From the NCBI GenBank assembly GCA_002069785.1, contig MWCA01000044.1:1-46263 (forward strand): DNA of 46,263 nt, given 5' to 3'. The position numbers and the translations under genes were made by a program. This DNA comes from Lentisphaerae bacterium ADurb.Bin242. GTDB lineage: Bacteria; Verrucomicrobiota; Lentisphaeria; Victivallales; UBA1829. The notes under the pieces are model-generated. The model ran no database searches, was not told the DNA's origin, and worked only from the letters and a program-made list of their open reading frames with translations. The first letter of the stretch is position 1; the number at the start of each line of letters is the position of its first letter. Positions 1 to 8,069 of this stretch are shown piece by piece.

Positions 1-1013
1 TTGCCACCGCCGGTGGGCATCAGCACCAGCGCATCGCCACCGCCGATCAGGTGGCCGATGATATCCTCCTGCGGCCCGCGGAACGAGGGATAGCCGAAAA
101 CGCGGCACATCTTTGCGGAATTGTTCAGATACTGGACCGGGCCGGGCGTTCCTTTGAAGCGGACTTCCTTTCCCAGGAGGCGTCCCATCTGAAGCGCGGT
201 CTGTTCGACGGAGGCGGTCTCGGGTCCGGTCACGTTCAGGATCGTGCGGGGATTTGCGCACAGTTCCAGCGCGCGCAGCGCATTGGAATTGGCGTCGCCC
301 TGCCAGATCCCGTTGAAAAACCCGACCGTGTGATCGACCTCGCGCCCCTCCCAGATGCTCCGTCCGATGTCGTGCAGAACGCCATAGCGCAGCTCGATCG
401 AATAATTCAACCGGAACAGCAGCAGTTTCGTGCCGGATTTCTGCGAAGCATATTCGAAAATCCGCTCGCGCCCCAGGCACGACTGCGAATAATCGCCCAC
501 CGGGGCGGGCGCGACCTCTTCCGTGCATCCCCCCTGCCCCGCGCCCGCCAGCGGATACACGCAGCCCGTGGAAAACGCCACGATCCGGCTCTCCCGGAAA
601 TGTTCCGCCGCATACGCCGGCGCCAGGGTGTTCATCGCCCAGGTAAGCGCCTCGCTTCCTTCGGTCCCGAACTTGCGCCCGGCCATGAAGATCACATTTT
701 TCACTTTCGGAAGGGCTTCGACCTGTTCACGTTCCAGCAGATCGCACGGAATCGTTTCGATGCCCCATTCTTCGAGCTTCGCGCGATCCTCCGCATGGGA
801 GAAACGCGACACGCCGAACACTTTCTTTTTCACATTCGCCGTGCGGATGGCGTTCACCGCCAGACGTCCCATGCTGACGCCCATTTTTCCGGCAATTCCG
901 AGGATCATGATATCCCCGTCCAGCCGCTTCATGGTCTCCGCCAGAGCCTCCGGCGGAACCGCAAGAAGCTCCTCCAGCGCCGCCACACTTTCGATCCGTT
1001 CCGGCCAATTCAT
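1..1013 (-). CDS. NAD(P)-dependent epimerase/dehydratase-like protein, 3' end cut by window and reading into RecQ-like sequence
   Basis: The ATG at 1013 follows a GGAGGT ribosome site. The reading frame is open to base 1. Residues 34-50 hold a Rossmann GxxGxxG motif (GIAGKMG, about 39-45). A short-chain dehydrogenase-type S-T-G lies before Y175, but the usual YxxxK reads YSQSC, so the catalytic Lys is Cys. Family knowledge suggests a nucleotide-sugar or sugar epimerase/reductase, cytoplasmic; the substrate is unknown. From about residue 306 (FGYPSFRG) the protein no longer looks like an epimerase tail. It reads as the RecQ helicase N-terminus, through QEDII and the Walker A motif MPTGGGK (residues 332-338, last codon incomplete). 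The frame is continuous, so this is either a real fusion or an assembly join at a short shared sequence; see findings. The gene has its own minus-strand promoter and faces away from tig. Confidence 0.75.
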   Translation of the reverse strand, partial: MNWPERIESVAALEELLAVPPEALAETMKRLDGDIMILGIAGKMGVSMGRLAVNAIRTANVKKKVFGVSRFSHAEDRAKLEEWGIETIPCDLLEREQVEALPKVKNVIFMAGRKFGTEGSEALTWAMNTLAPAYAAEHFRESRIVAFSTGCVYPLAGAGQGGCTEEVAPAPVGDYSQSCLGRERIFEYASQKSGTKLLLFRLNYSIELRYGVLHDIGRSIWEGREVDHTVGFFNGIWQGDANSNALRALELCANPRTILNVTGPETASVEQTALQMGRLLGKEVRFKGTPGPVQYLNNSAKMCRVFGYPSFRGPQEDIIGHLIGGGDALVLMPTGGG

Positions 1014-1061
1014 ACAGCACCTCCGTTGAAATGATGAAAATAAAACCAACTGTTTGTTTTT

Positions 1062-1089
1062 ATTTTATCACAGGAACGGAAAAAGTCAA
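1062..1089 (-). promoter_or_regulatory. Sigma70-type promoter of the epimerase-like gene
   Basis: On the minus strand TTGACT (1089-1084) and TAAAAT (1067-1062) are separated by 16 bp, about 50 bp ahead of the ATG at 1013. A perfect AT-only inverted repeat, AAAATAAAA (1037-1045) with TTTTATTTT (1058-1066), overlaps the -10 and could be an operator or simply AT-rich sequence. Confidence 0.55.
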
Positions 1090-1286
1090 GGCCCGTTTGA
1101 AAAACTTCGACGGGTTTTTCCGACCCTGACGCCGCATCCTTGATTTTTCCATCCGGGCGACCGAATATTTTTCCTTTTTTTTAGCGGGCTCTATGGAAAA
1201 AAATAAAAAGGCGGGTTATATTTATTGACTTTATTGATCATGGGCGGAATCGCTTTATGGAATTATAAAAATCGAAAAGGTGAGTT

Positions 1287-2603
1287 ATGTCTCTGGAAAC
1301 ATCGCTTGAAAAAGTTCAGATCGAAGTGAAGGAAATCGATTCCTGCACCCGGAAAATGGAAGCCAAATACAGTGCGGAACTGGTCGACGCCGCGTTCAGG
1401 GACGCCGCGAAGGAGGCCGCAAAATACGCACAGCTTCCGGGTTTCCGCAAAGGGAAGGCTCCCCTCGGTCTCGTGATGGCAAAATACAAAGACTATATTC
1501 TCGATGACGTCACCAAGATGCTCCAGCAGAACGCCTTCCGCAGACTTTCCGAAGACAGGAAGCTCGATATCGTTTCCTTCGGCGCCATGAACGCGCCGGA
1601 AAAACCCGCCCAGGGTAAAGAATACGCCTTCTCCCTCGACGTGGAAATCGCCCCCTCCTTCCAGACGCCGGAATACAAAAACCTCGCCATCGCAACAGAA
1701 CCGGGCGAAACCTACGAGCAGCACTATGCGGCCCAGCTGGAATACGTCAAGAACCTGTATGCCGAATTCCTGAATGTGGAAGACCCGGCGGTCCAGGGCG
1801 ACATGCTCAAAGTTTCCTATGACTCCGACTTCGCCCTCCCGGAAGACGCCTCCGCCTCCCTCAAGCGCGCGGTCAAGGCCGAAGAGGGCTGGTTCTATCT
1901 GAACGAACCCGAACAGATTCCGGGGCTTCTCCAAGCCATGACCGGCGCGGTCAAGGGCGGGGAATACAAATTCACGGCCGATTTTCCGGCGGACTGGCGC
2001 GAAGCCGCGCTGGCCGGGAAAAAGGTCAACTATACGGTGAAAGTGGCGGAAATCCAGCGCCGTGTTCCGATCGCCTCCGAAGAGAAACTGGCGGAAAAAC
2101 TCGGCATGGAAAACGTGGAAAAACTTCACGAATTCCTGAAGAACAAGACGGAAAACGAGCTGGAACAGGCGAAGAAACAGCAGGTCAAGGCCAAGGCCGC
2201 CGAGATTCTCCTGGGCGCGGTCCCCGACTTCGAGCTTCCAAAAGGACTGCTTTCCATGTCCACGCAGCGCGAATTCTCCCGCATCGCCGAACAACTGGTC
2301 CGCAAGGAAGAAGACGTCGAAGCCTTCAAATCGGACAAGGAAAAGCATCTGGAGAAAGCCAGAACGGAAGCGTCCAAAAAGCTGAAAAAGATGTTTGTCC
2401 TCCGGAAGATCGCCGCAGCGGAGAACATCACGGTCTCCCAGGAGGAAGTCGATCTCCAGATCCGCCACATGAGCGCCTATCTCGGCTACAAGGAGAAGGA
2501 AGTCCGCAAAATGCTGGAGAGCAACGGCGGCTACAGTGAAATCCAGTCGGACATTCTGATGGATAAAGTCATCGATTTCGTGGCGTCCCAGGCCAAGGCC
2601 TGA
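1287..2603 (+). CDS. tig: Trigger factor, ribosome-associated chaperone and peptidyl-prolyl isomerase
   Basis: A protein of 438 residues, the usual length for trigger factor. The N-terminal ribosome-binding domain (about 1-120) contains the signature LPGFRKGKAP, which docks at the polypeptide exit tunnel. The middle part (about 150-250) corresponds to the FKBP-type isomerase domain but is divergent: the canonical run of aromatic residues is not obvious, so isomerase activity may be weak. The C-terminal half is Lys/Glu-rich helix, as expected for the substrate-cradling arms. It acts in the cytoplasm on nascent chains. A GGTGAG ribosome site precedes the ATG. clpP starts 39 bp downstream and clpX follows, the classical tig-clpP-clpX order, so co-transcription is likely. 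No clear sigma70 promoter was found in the 273-bp gap upstream. Confidence 0.95.
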   Translation: MSLETSLEKVQIEVKEIDSCTRKMEAKYSAELVDAAFRDAAKEAAKYAQLPGFRKGKAPLGLVMAKYKDYILDDVTKMLQQNAFRRLSEDRKLDIVSFGAMNAPEKPAQGKEYAFSLDVEIAPSFQTPEYKNLAIATEPGETYEQHYAAQLEYVKNLYAEFLNVEDPAVQGDMLKVSYDSDFALPEDASASLKRAVKAEEGWFYLNEPEQIPGLLQAMTGAVKGGEYKFTADFPADWREAALAGKKVNYTVKVAEIQRRVPIASEEKLAEKLGMENVEKLHEFLKNKTENELEQAKKQQVKAKAAEILLGAVPDFELPKGLLSMSTQREFSRIAEQLVRKEEDVEAFKSDKEKHLEKARTEASKKLKKMFVLRKIAAAENITVSQEEVDLQIRHMSAYLGYKEKEVRKMLESNGGYSEIQSDILMDKVIDFVASQAKA

Positions 2604-2642
2604 GTCCTTCCGGAAACCGTCTCAACATAAAGGAGCTGACAC

Positions 2643-3257
2643 ATGTTCAACAACTACACCATACCGATTGTCGTGGAACAGACCGGCACCGGCGAACGGG
2701 GATACGATATCTTTTCCCGTCTGCTCAAGGACCGGATCGTTCTGCTCGGAACCGAGATCACCGACGCCTTCGCCAACCTCATCATCGCGGAGCTCCTGTT
2801 CCTTCAAAGCGAGGACCCGAAGAAGGACATCGACATGTACATCTGTTCGCCGGGCGGCAGCGTGACCGCCGGACTGGCCATCTACGACGTGATGCAGATT
2901 CTCTCCTGCGACGTGAAAACCTATTGCGTCGGCCAGGCCGCCAGCATGGGCGCGGTGCTCCTCTGCGCCGGAGCCAGAGGCAAGCGCTACTCCCTTCCGA
3001 ACTCCCGCATCATGATCCATCAGCCGTGGGGAGGAACCCAGGGAACCGCGGCGGACATCGACATTCAGGCCAAGGAAATCCTGAAGCTGCGCCAGAAGCT
3101 CAACGGGATTCTTTCCTTCCATTCCGGCGTTCCCCTTTCCAGAATCTCCAAAGACACCGACCGGGATTTCTTCATGTCCGCCGAGGAAGCCGTCAAATAC
3201 GGGATCATCGACCATGTCCTTCCGCACCGCGAACGTCCGGCCGAAACGAAGAACTGA
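2643..3257 (+). CDS. clpP: ATP-dependent Clp protease proteolytic subunit
   Basis: 204 residues, normal for ClpP. The serine protease triad is intact: Ser101 in QAASMGA, His126 in MIHQP and Asp175 in KDTDRD, with the spacings of 25 and 49 known from E. coli ClpP. The oxyanion-hole glycines (SPGGS, about 69-73) are present. ClpP forms two stacked heptamers in the cytoplasm and degrades substrates unfolded by ClpX or another Clp ATPase. AAAGGAG lies 7-8 bp before the ATG. The propeptide looks very short: the conserved core starts within about 10 residues of Met1. It is the second gene of the tig-clpP-clpX operon. Confidence 0.97.
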   Translation: MFNNYTIPIVVEQTGTGERGYDIFSRLLKDRIVLLGTEITDAFANLIIAELLFLQSEDPKKDIDMYICSPGGSVTAGLAIYDVMQILSCDVKTYCVGQAASMGAVLLCAGARGKRYSLPNSRIMIHQPWGGTQGTAADIDIQAKEILKLRQKLNGILSFHSGVPLSRISKDTDRDFFMSAEEAVKYGIIDHVLPHRERPAETKN

Positions 3258-3277
3258 TTTCTTGAAAAGGATTGAGA

Positions 3278-4585
3278 ATGCCACGGAATAAAGAAGATTG
3301 CTGTTCCTTCTGCGGACGCGTCGGGTTCACCCCCGAAACGGGACCGCTGATCAAAGCCAACGACCATGTGATGATCTGCCGTTCCTGCGTGGAAGCCTGC
3401 CAGCAGATTTTCCAGACGCAGGAAGAGGAAAAACCCGTCTCCGGAAACGCCGGAGGATTTGCGGACCTTCTGAAAAAACCGCTGCCGAAACCGGCTGAAA
3501 TCATGGCGGAACTGGACAAGTATGTGGTCGGACAGGAAGAAACCAAGAAAATCCTCTCGGTGGCGGTCCACAATCATTACAAAAGGCTGCTCAAGCACGG
3601 AACGGAGTCGGCAAAAGGCGTTGAAAAAGAGTTCCCCGATGTGGAGATCGAAAAAAGCAATGTGCTCCTGATCGGCCCGACCGGGTCCGGAAAGACCCTC
3701 CTCGCCAAGACGCTGGCCCGCATGCTGAACGTGCCTTTCTGCATCACGGACGCCACGACGCTGACCGAGGCCGGATACGTCGGGGAAGACGTCGAAAACA
3801 TCATTCTGCGTCTGCTCCAGGCGGCGGACTTCAACCTGGAACGGGCTCAGGTCGGGATCATCTATGTGGACGAGATCGACAAGATCGCCAAAAAAGGCGA
3901 AAACGTCTCCATCACGCGCGACGTTTCCGGCGAAGGGGTGCAGCAGGCGCTCCTCAAGATTCTGGAAGGCACGGTCGCCAATGTCCCCCCCAAGGGCGGA
4001 CGCAAGCACCCGAACCAGTCCTATATCCAGGTGGACACCACCAACATCCTGTTCATCTGCGGCGGAGCGTTCGTCGGACTGGACAAGATCGTGCAGCGCC
4101 GGATCGGGCGTCACGTCCTCGGCTTCACGGCGGATCATTCGTCCGTCGAAAAACAGAAGCGGCTGGAATCCTCGCAGGTGCTCAAGTTCACGGAGCCGGA
4201 AGACCTGATCCGTTACGGGCTGATCCCCGAATTCATCGGACGCCTTCCGGTCGTGACTGCGCTGGAGCCGCTGACAAAGGAAGAACTGATCCGGATTCTG
4301 ACCGAACCGAAAAACGCCTTGACGCGCCAGTATGAAAAACTGCTGGCTTATGAAGATGTCAAGCTCACCTTCCGCAAGGATTCCCTGGAGACGCTGGCCG
4401 CAAAAGCCGTCGAAAAGGGAACCGGCGCGCGCGGGCTGCGGGCGATCATTGAAAACATGATGACCTCGATCATGTTCGATCTGCCGTCCCGCGGAGACAT
4501 TGCCGAGTGCATCGTCACTCCGGAAACGGTCGAGACGGGGGTTCCTCTTCTGGTCAAAAGGAAGGACATCCGCAAGGAAGCGTGA
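3278..4585 (+). CDS. clpX: ATP-dependent Clp protease ATP-binding subunit ClpX
   Basis: 435 residues from the ATG at 3278. A TTG six bases upstream is possible, but the AAGG ribosome site (3267-3270) is better spaced to the ATG. The N-terminal C4 zinc finger is complete (C9-x2-C12 and CxxC in [10 protein letters not shown]) and binds adaptors and substrates. The AAA+ module has Walker A (GPTGSGKT), the GYVG pore loop ([10 protein letters not shown]), Walker B (IYVDEIDK), the arginine-finger region FIGRLP and sensor 2 GARGLR. ClpX unfolds tagged proteins and feeds them to ClpP, encoded 20 bp upstream. Nothing is missing or unusual. Confidence 0.97.
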   Translation: MPRNKEDCCSFCGRVGFTPETGPLIKANDHVMICRSCVEACQQIFQTQEEEKPVSGNAGGFADLLKKPLPKPAEIMAELDKYVVGQEETKKILSVAVHNHYKRLLKHGTESAKGVEKEFPDVEIEKSNVLLIGPTGSGKTLLAKTLARMLNVPFCITDATTLTEAGYVGEDVENIILRLLQAADFNLERAQVGIIYVDEIDKIAKKGENVSITRDVSGEGVQQALLKILEGTVANVPPKGGRKHPNQSYIQVDTTNILFICGGAFVGLDKIVQRRIGRHVLGFTADHSSVEKQKRLESSQVLKFTEPEDLIRYGLIPEFIGRLPVVTALEPLTKEELIRILTEPKNALTRQYEKLLAYEDVKLTFRKDSLETLAAKAVEKGTGARGLRAIIENMMTSIMFDLPSRGDIAECIVTPETVETGVPLLVKRKDIRKEA

Positions 4586-4658
4586 AGATTCCGGAACGGC
4601 CGGACCGATCGGAAAATCCCCCGGAAGCAATGAATTTGATCCGGAAAGAATGAGATTT

Positions 4659-5339
4659 TCAGAAAAGTTCCGGAAGGTTTTCCCGCAGCGCCCGGTAATT
4701 CCGGACATGGATAATTTTTCCGTCCCGATAAAAATCGCGTGTCTGGGTGCGGTCGATCAGAACCGCACAGGCAATCCCCGCATTCAGCGCCGGCCGTGCG
4801 TCATGTTCCATTTCATTGCCGAGCATGACTGTCTGAGCGGGATCAAATCCGCCGGCTTTCAGGATGTTCTGGAAAAAATCCGGAGCAAATTTTCCAAGCG
4901 CCGGATCAAAAGAATCTCCGCCGAAGAAACCGGAAATCCATGGTGAGCCGTCCGTATCCGCCAGGCCCCCGAGAGACAATTTCACCAAGGTTATCTTCCG
5001 CGAGTTGGTGGTGGCGGTATAGACCCGTTTGTTTCGCTCCTTCAGGAAAGAAAGCATTTCGACCGTGTCTTCCGGAATGCTCAGCCTCGGCCGGTAATAT
5101 TCGCAGAAAAAGTTCCAGAGCGGCCCCTCCGGCACGTTCAAACGTTCCAGCAGTCTGAACCAGCAGGTCGTCTCGGGATCGCCCGCGGCGCGGATTCGTT
5201 TTTCCGCTTCCCCCGCCGGACATTGAAGGGATTCGGCAACCCAATCGCACAGAAATTCAAAAGGCTGAAGCCCGCCGGAACAGTTCACGGAATATTCCAT
5301 TGTGAGGGTTCCATCGATGTCGGTAAGAAAAGTCTGCAT
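4659..5339 (-). CDS. HAD-superfamily hydrolase (phosphatase-like)
   Basis: 226 residues with the four HAD motifs: motif I DIDGT near residue 7 (nucleophile Asp7, acid/base Asp9), motif II Thr/Ser in YTATTNSRK, motif III Lys in LGKFAPDFF and motif IV GNEMEHD. An alpha-helical cap lies between motifs I and II, as in subclass I HADs. Cytoplasmic phosphoester hydrolysis is expected; the substrate cannot be told. The ribosome site before the ATG at 5339 is weak. The gene follows the zinc phospholipase C-like gene by 18 bp on the same strand, so the two are probably co-transcribed. It converges with clpX across 73 bp in which no clear terminator was seen. Confidence 0.85.
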   Translation of the reverse strand: MQTFLTDIDGTLTMEYSVNCSGGLQPFEFLCDWVAESLQCPAGEAEKRIRAAGDPETTCWFRLLERLNVPEGPLWNFFCEYYRPRLSIPEDTVEMLSFLKERNKRVYTATTNSRKITLVKLSLGGLADTDGSPWISGFFGGDSFDPALGKFAPDFFQNILKAGGFDPAQTVMLGNEMEHDARPALNAGIACAVLIDRTQTRDFYRDGKIIHVRNYRALRENLPELF

Positions 5340-5357
5340 GAGGTCTCTCCCGGGAAT

Positions 5358-6671
5358 TCAACCGATTCTTGATTTCAACATGGGTTTCAGCCAGACGCCG
5401 GACGTATCGCGGTTGCCGCCGGCGGAAAGCAGACTGACCGTCCGGCAGGATTCCGGCAGTTGAACGACAAAGTGCAAAGCGTCGGTTTTCCGGGAGGCTT
5501 TTCCCAAAGCCAGAAGCGGCTTTTCCGTCTCATGACACCAGATGCCGAAAGTGACTTCCTGATCCGACGCGGAATCCGGATGCACTCCGGCATAAACGTC
5601 CAGTTCGGAATACAACCCGCCCGGAACGCGGTAGGAGGCGATCCCGTATCCTCCCGCCGCAATGCCTCTCTCCGATTGGACCCGCTCCTTCCCGATCCGC
5701 AGCGCCAGCGGGATTACATTTCCCTTGCCGTCGTAAGCGGAATCCACGGCGGGTTCATATGGATAGGGATCCGTTGAAAGACGTGCGCGGCAGGGATCGC
5801 TGTTCGGATACAAGGTCGGATAAAACGGAATGCCCGCCTCGATGAACCGTTCCCGGTTGAACTTTGTATCGCAACTTAGAATCATCCGGCTGTCCGTCAG
5901 GTTGCGATGCGCAAGTTTTTTTGTTTCTTCGGCGGAGATTCGGTGAAAGGCGATGCTGAACAAGGTATGCCACAAATCCATAGTAATCTTGACGGCGTCC
6001 GCATTCATGATCTGGCTGATGAGATCGGCTTCCTCCTTGCGGCCGTCCCGAATCGCGGTCAGGAACGGTACAAGCAAGCCCATGCCGTGTTCAATCCGGC
6101 CCATCAGATTTTCGCCCGCGACAAAGGCCGTCTCTTCCAGGGTGCGGCCGAGAAGTTCCGGTTTCCCGGAAATCCGTTCCGGACAGAAGGGCCAGCCGTC
6201 GACCAGCCGGTGATAGAAAAAGTATTTGCCGTCCCGGTCAGGGAAAAGACGGTTGATCAAAATGTTGTTCACGGCATGAACCGGAATACAGGAATCCTGA
6301 AGCAGATGCGCGAACGTGCCGGCAAAACGGGCGGATTCGGTGATCTCTTTTTCACGAAGCCGATCCAGAATCGTTTTCAAGTAATAATGGATGATATCAT
6401 CCGCGAGTGCCGGATCGGAATTTCCGGCGAATACAACACTGTTCCATTCGGAATCAACCGGACCATGAGGAATGCAATGTCCGTCCGGCAGCAAACAGTA
6501 TTTTTCATAATAGGACAGTTTTTCCGGTTCGTTCCATTGGGCCGCCAGATGGGTATCCGGATAAAAGCAATACTCCGGAATATTGGCGGCTTCGGAAGCC
6601 CAGAAAGCGGATTCCCATTCGGGAAGCAGTTCCAAGGCGCGTTTTCCAATCTGATCATGAAGTCCTGACAT
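5358..6671 (-). CDS. Zinc-dependent phospholipase C / S1-P1-fold-like protein with C-terminal NPCBM-like beta-sandwich
   Basis: 437 residues, AAGGAG ribosome site 8 bp before the ATG. The N-terminal about 250 residues carry a metal-ligand pattern like Bacillus zinc phospholipase C: H122-x3-D126-x5-H132 matches the family's H118/D122/H128 spacing, followed by H154 and D158 four apart (the enzyme has H142/E146). H5, D39, H41 and H65/H69 are candidate remaining ligands. Residues about 310-437 resemble an NPCBM-type carbohydrate-binding beta-sandwich. No signal peptide is seen, which is odd because the known enzymes are secreted. Proposed role: a metal-dependent phosphodiesterase acting on a phospholipid, nucleic acid or glycoconjugate; this rests on ligand spacing only. 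Confidence 0.6.
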   Translation of the reverse strand: MSGLHDQIGKRALELLPEWESAFWASEAANIPEYCFYPDTHLAAQWNEPEKLSYYEKYCLLPDGHCIPHGPVDSEWNSVVFAGNSDPALADDIIHYYLKTILDRLREKEITESARFAGTFAHLLQDSCIPVHAVNNILINRLFPDRDGKYFFYHRLVDGWPFCPERISGKPELLGRTLEETAFVAGENLMGRIEHGMGLLVPFLTAIRDGRKEEADLISQIMNADAVKITMDLWHTLFSIAFHRISAEETKKLAHRNLTDSRMILSCDTKFNRERFIEAGIPFYPTLYPNSDPCRARLSTDPYPYEPAVDSAYDGKGNVIPLALRIGKERVQSERGIAAGGYGIASYRVPGGLYSELDVYAGVHPDSASDQEVTFGIWCHETEKPLLALGKASRKTDALHFVVQLPESCRTVSLLSAGGNRDTSGVWLKPMLKSRIG

Positions 6672-6720
6672 AAAATATCTCCTTATCTCTTAATCAGAGG
6701 CTTGAAACATCTCATTTGCA

Positions 6721-6743
6721 ACGGGAGGCCGCTCCTGTTTTTT
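6721..6743 (+). terminator. Hairpin plus T-run on the plus strand, with no plus-strand gene to end
   Basis: ACGGGAG (6721-6727) pairs with CTCCTGT (6732-6738), one G-U, four-base loop, followed by six T. It has the form of an intrinsic terminator for plus-strand transcription, but both flanking genes are on the minus strand. It may end antisense transcription or be chance. Confidence 0.3.
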
Positions 6744-6771
6744 CCGCCGCGCGGACATTCCGCTCTACCCG

Positions 6772-7836
6772 TTACGAGGAAAGGACGTGATGGGATTCTC
6801 CGGGTTCGAAATTGGCTTCCGCGGGAATGGAAACCAGCCGTTCTCCCATGCCGGTTTTCAAAAGACGGCAGAGTTCGCGCGCGGCTTGGCCGCCCAAACA
6901 TACGGGATCAGAGCCGACGACCGGCAATCCAAGTTCTGTCGTATAATCGAATCTCGGGTTGGCCGAAGCCAGAATGACATGTTCCGCACGCAAATCCCGG
7001 CCGCGCATCAGGAATTCCTCCCAGATTCCCAGCGCCGTAAAGTCATCCTGAATCCAGAATCCGGTTCCCGCGGGACAGGCTTCGAGACGGTCCGCCACGG
7101 CATGTCCGGCCGCCACGGAGGAGCCATCGATCCAGATCTCCTCCGGAGTCACTCCCTCCGTCCGAAAAAATTCCCGGAAGGGCGCATAAGCAATCTCTTC
7201 GAAAACAACTGCAACAATCCGTTTTTTTTCCCGGAAATAGTCCAGCGCCAGACGGACTTCCCCTTTGACATCGTTCTTCACCAGGATCAGATTCGGGGCA
7301 TTTTCATATTCCGGCATGAAATGTTCCAGCAGTACGGGACAGCGCCGCACGGACCGGATGAAATTGCCGAACCGCTGTATTGCAGTCGTGTTGAATACGA
7401 CCGCGGTCATCGACGTCGCGACCATTGCAAGCATTTCGGGAGTCAGACTCTCCGGCACGGCCACCTGCGTCGTATATCCGGCCGCGGAAAATTCCCGGAG
7501 CATGGCTCCCAGCCGCAGCGAAAAATAACTGGAATGATCGGAATGGTCATCGAAAATCAGCACCGTATTCGCAAGGGATCGCGCCAGTTTCAGCGGCAGA
7601 GTGGAACGGATGAAAATGCCGTGGGAACTTTTACAATTCAAAATCTGCGACTGGGCCATGCACGACACGGCTTTGCGCGCCGTGGTAATGGACACCTGAT
7701 ACCGTTCGCAAACCGTTTTCAACGTACAGAAAAAATCGCCGTCGCGATATCCGCCGTCGAGAATCTCTTTTCCCAGCCGATCCGTCAATTCCCGATACAT
7801 CGGAGTGAAAGTGCCGTCTCCATCGGACTTGTCCAT
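6772..7836 (-). CDS. GntR-type HTH with LacI-like ligand-binding domain, transcriptional regulator
   Basis: 354 residues. Residues about 10-75 form a GntR-type winged helix (YRELTDRLGKEI, then a helix-turn-helix around YQVSITTARKAV, ending in a wing GIFIRS). The rest (about 85-350) has the alternating strand-helix pattern of a LacI/periplasmic-binding-type sensor, so a small sugar ligand is likely. It is divergent from the glycosidase-like gene at 8070, with back-to-back promoters and an inverted repeat between them. This is the usual arrangement for a regulator controlling both itself and its neighbour. AAAAGGGAG precedes the ATG at 7836. Confidence 0.85.
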   Translation of the reverse strand: MDKSDGDGTFTPMYRELTDRLGKEILDGGYRDGDFFCTLKTVCERYQVSITTARKAVSCMAQSQILNCKSSHGIFIRSTLPLKLARSLANTVLIFDDHSDHSSYFSLRLGAMLREFSAAGYTTQVAVPESLTPEMLAMVATSMTAVVFNTTAIQRFGNFIRSVRRCPVLLEHFMPEYENAPNLILVKNDVKGEVRLALDYFREKKRIVAVVFEEIAYAPFREFFRTEGVTPEEIWIDGSSVAAGHAVADRLEACPAGTGFWIQDDFTALGIWEEFLMRGRDLRAEHVILASANPRFDYTTELGLPVVGSDPVCLGGQAARELCRLLKTGMGERLVSIPAEANFEPGESHHVLSS

Positions 7837-7860
7837 GCTTCGATCTCCCTTTTTAAGGAT

Positions 7861-7889
7861 ACTATATCGCCTTCATTTTCATTTTTCAA
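7861..7889 (-). promoter_or_regulatory. Promoter of the GntR/LacI regulator
   Basis: Minus strand: TTGAAA (7889-7884), 17-bp spacer, TATAGT (7866-7861), about 25 bp ahead of the ATG at 7836. Confidence 0.6.
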
Positions 7890-7902
7890 ACTAAAAATAA
7901 AT

Positions 7903-7940
7903 CTATTAATAACTAAAAAAGCTATTTTTAATATTAATAG
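7903..7940. promoter_or_regulatory. Candidate operator between divergent promoters
   Basis: CTATTAAT (7903-7910) and ATTAATAG (7933-7940) are perfect inverted copies whose like points are 30 bp apart. The right copy is also part of a 19-bp imperfect palindrome (7922-7940). Both lie between the two -35 boxes (7889 and 7944), where a dimeric regulator could act on both promoters. Binding by the adjacent regulator is inference. Confidence 0.5.
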
Positions 7941-7943
7941 GGC

Positions 7944-7972
7944 TTGACTTTTGCTTTCCGGGCGATTATAAT
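7944..7972 (+). promoter_or_regulatory. Near-consensus sigma70 promoter for the 8070-11327 operon
   Basis: TTGACT (7944-7949), exactly 17 bp, then a perfect TATAAT (7967-7972). The leader to the ATG at 8070 would be about 90 nt. A promoter this strong fits a gene held off by a repressor. Confidence 0.75.
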
Positions 7973-8069
7973 AAGACTCGGAAAAGGTTCGTCCGACAAC
8001 GTATGGCGACGGAAATGAATCCGCATTCCCGAAAAAAGTAAAGGAAAATCGGAATAAAGGAAATCTTCT

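Noticed and set aside
51..1034. Plus-strand 327-codon open frame at the left edge
   Set aside because: Antisense to the epimerase, which has a ribosome site, a promoter and a Rossmann motif.
1225..1269. Possible tig promoter from TTGACT at 1225 and TATAAA at 1264
   Set aside because: Spacing is far outside 15-19 bp; no other good pair was seen.
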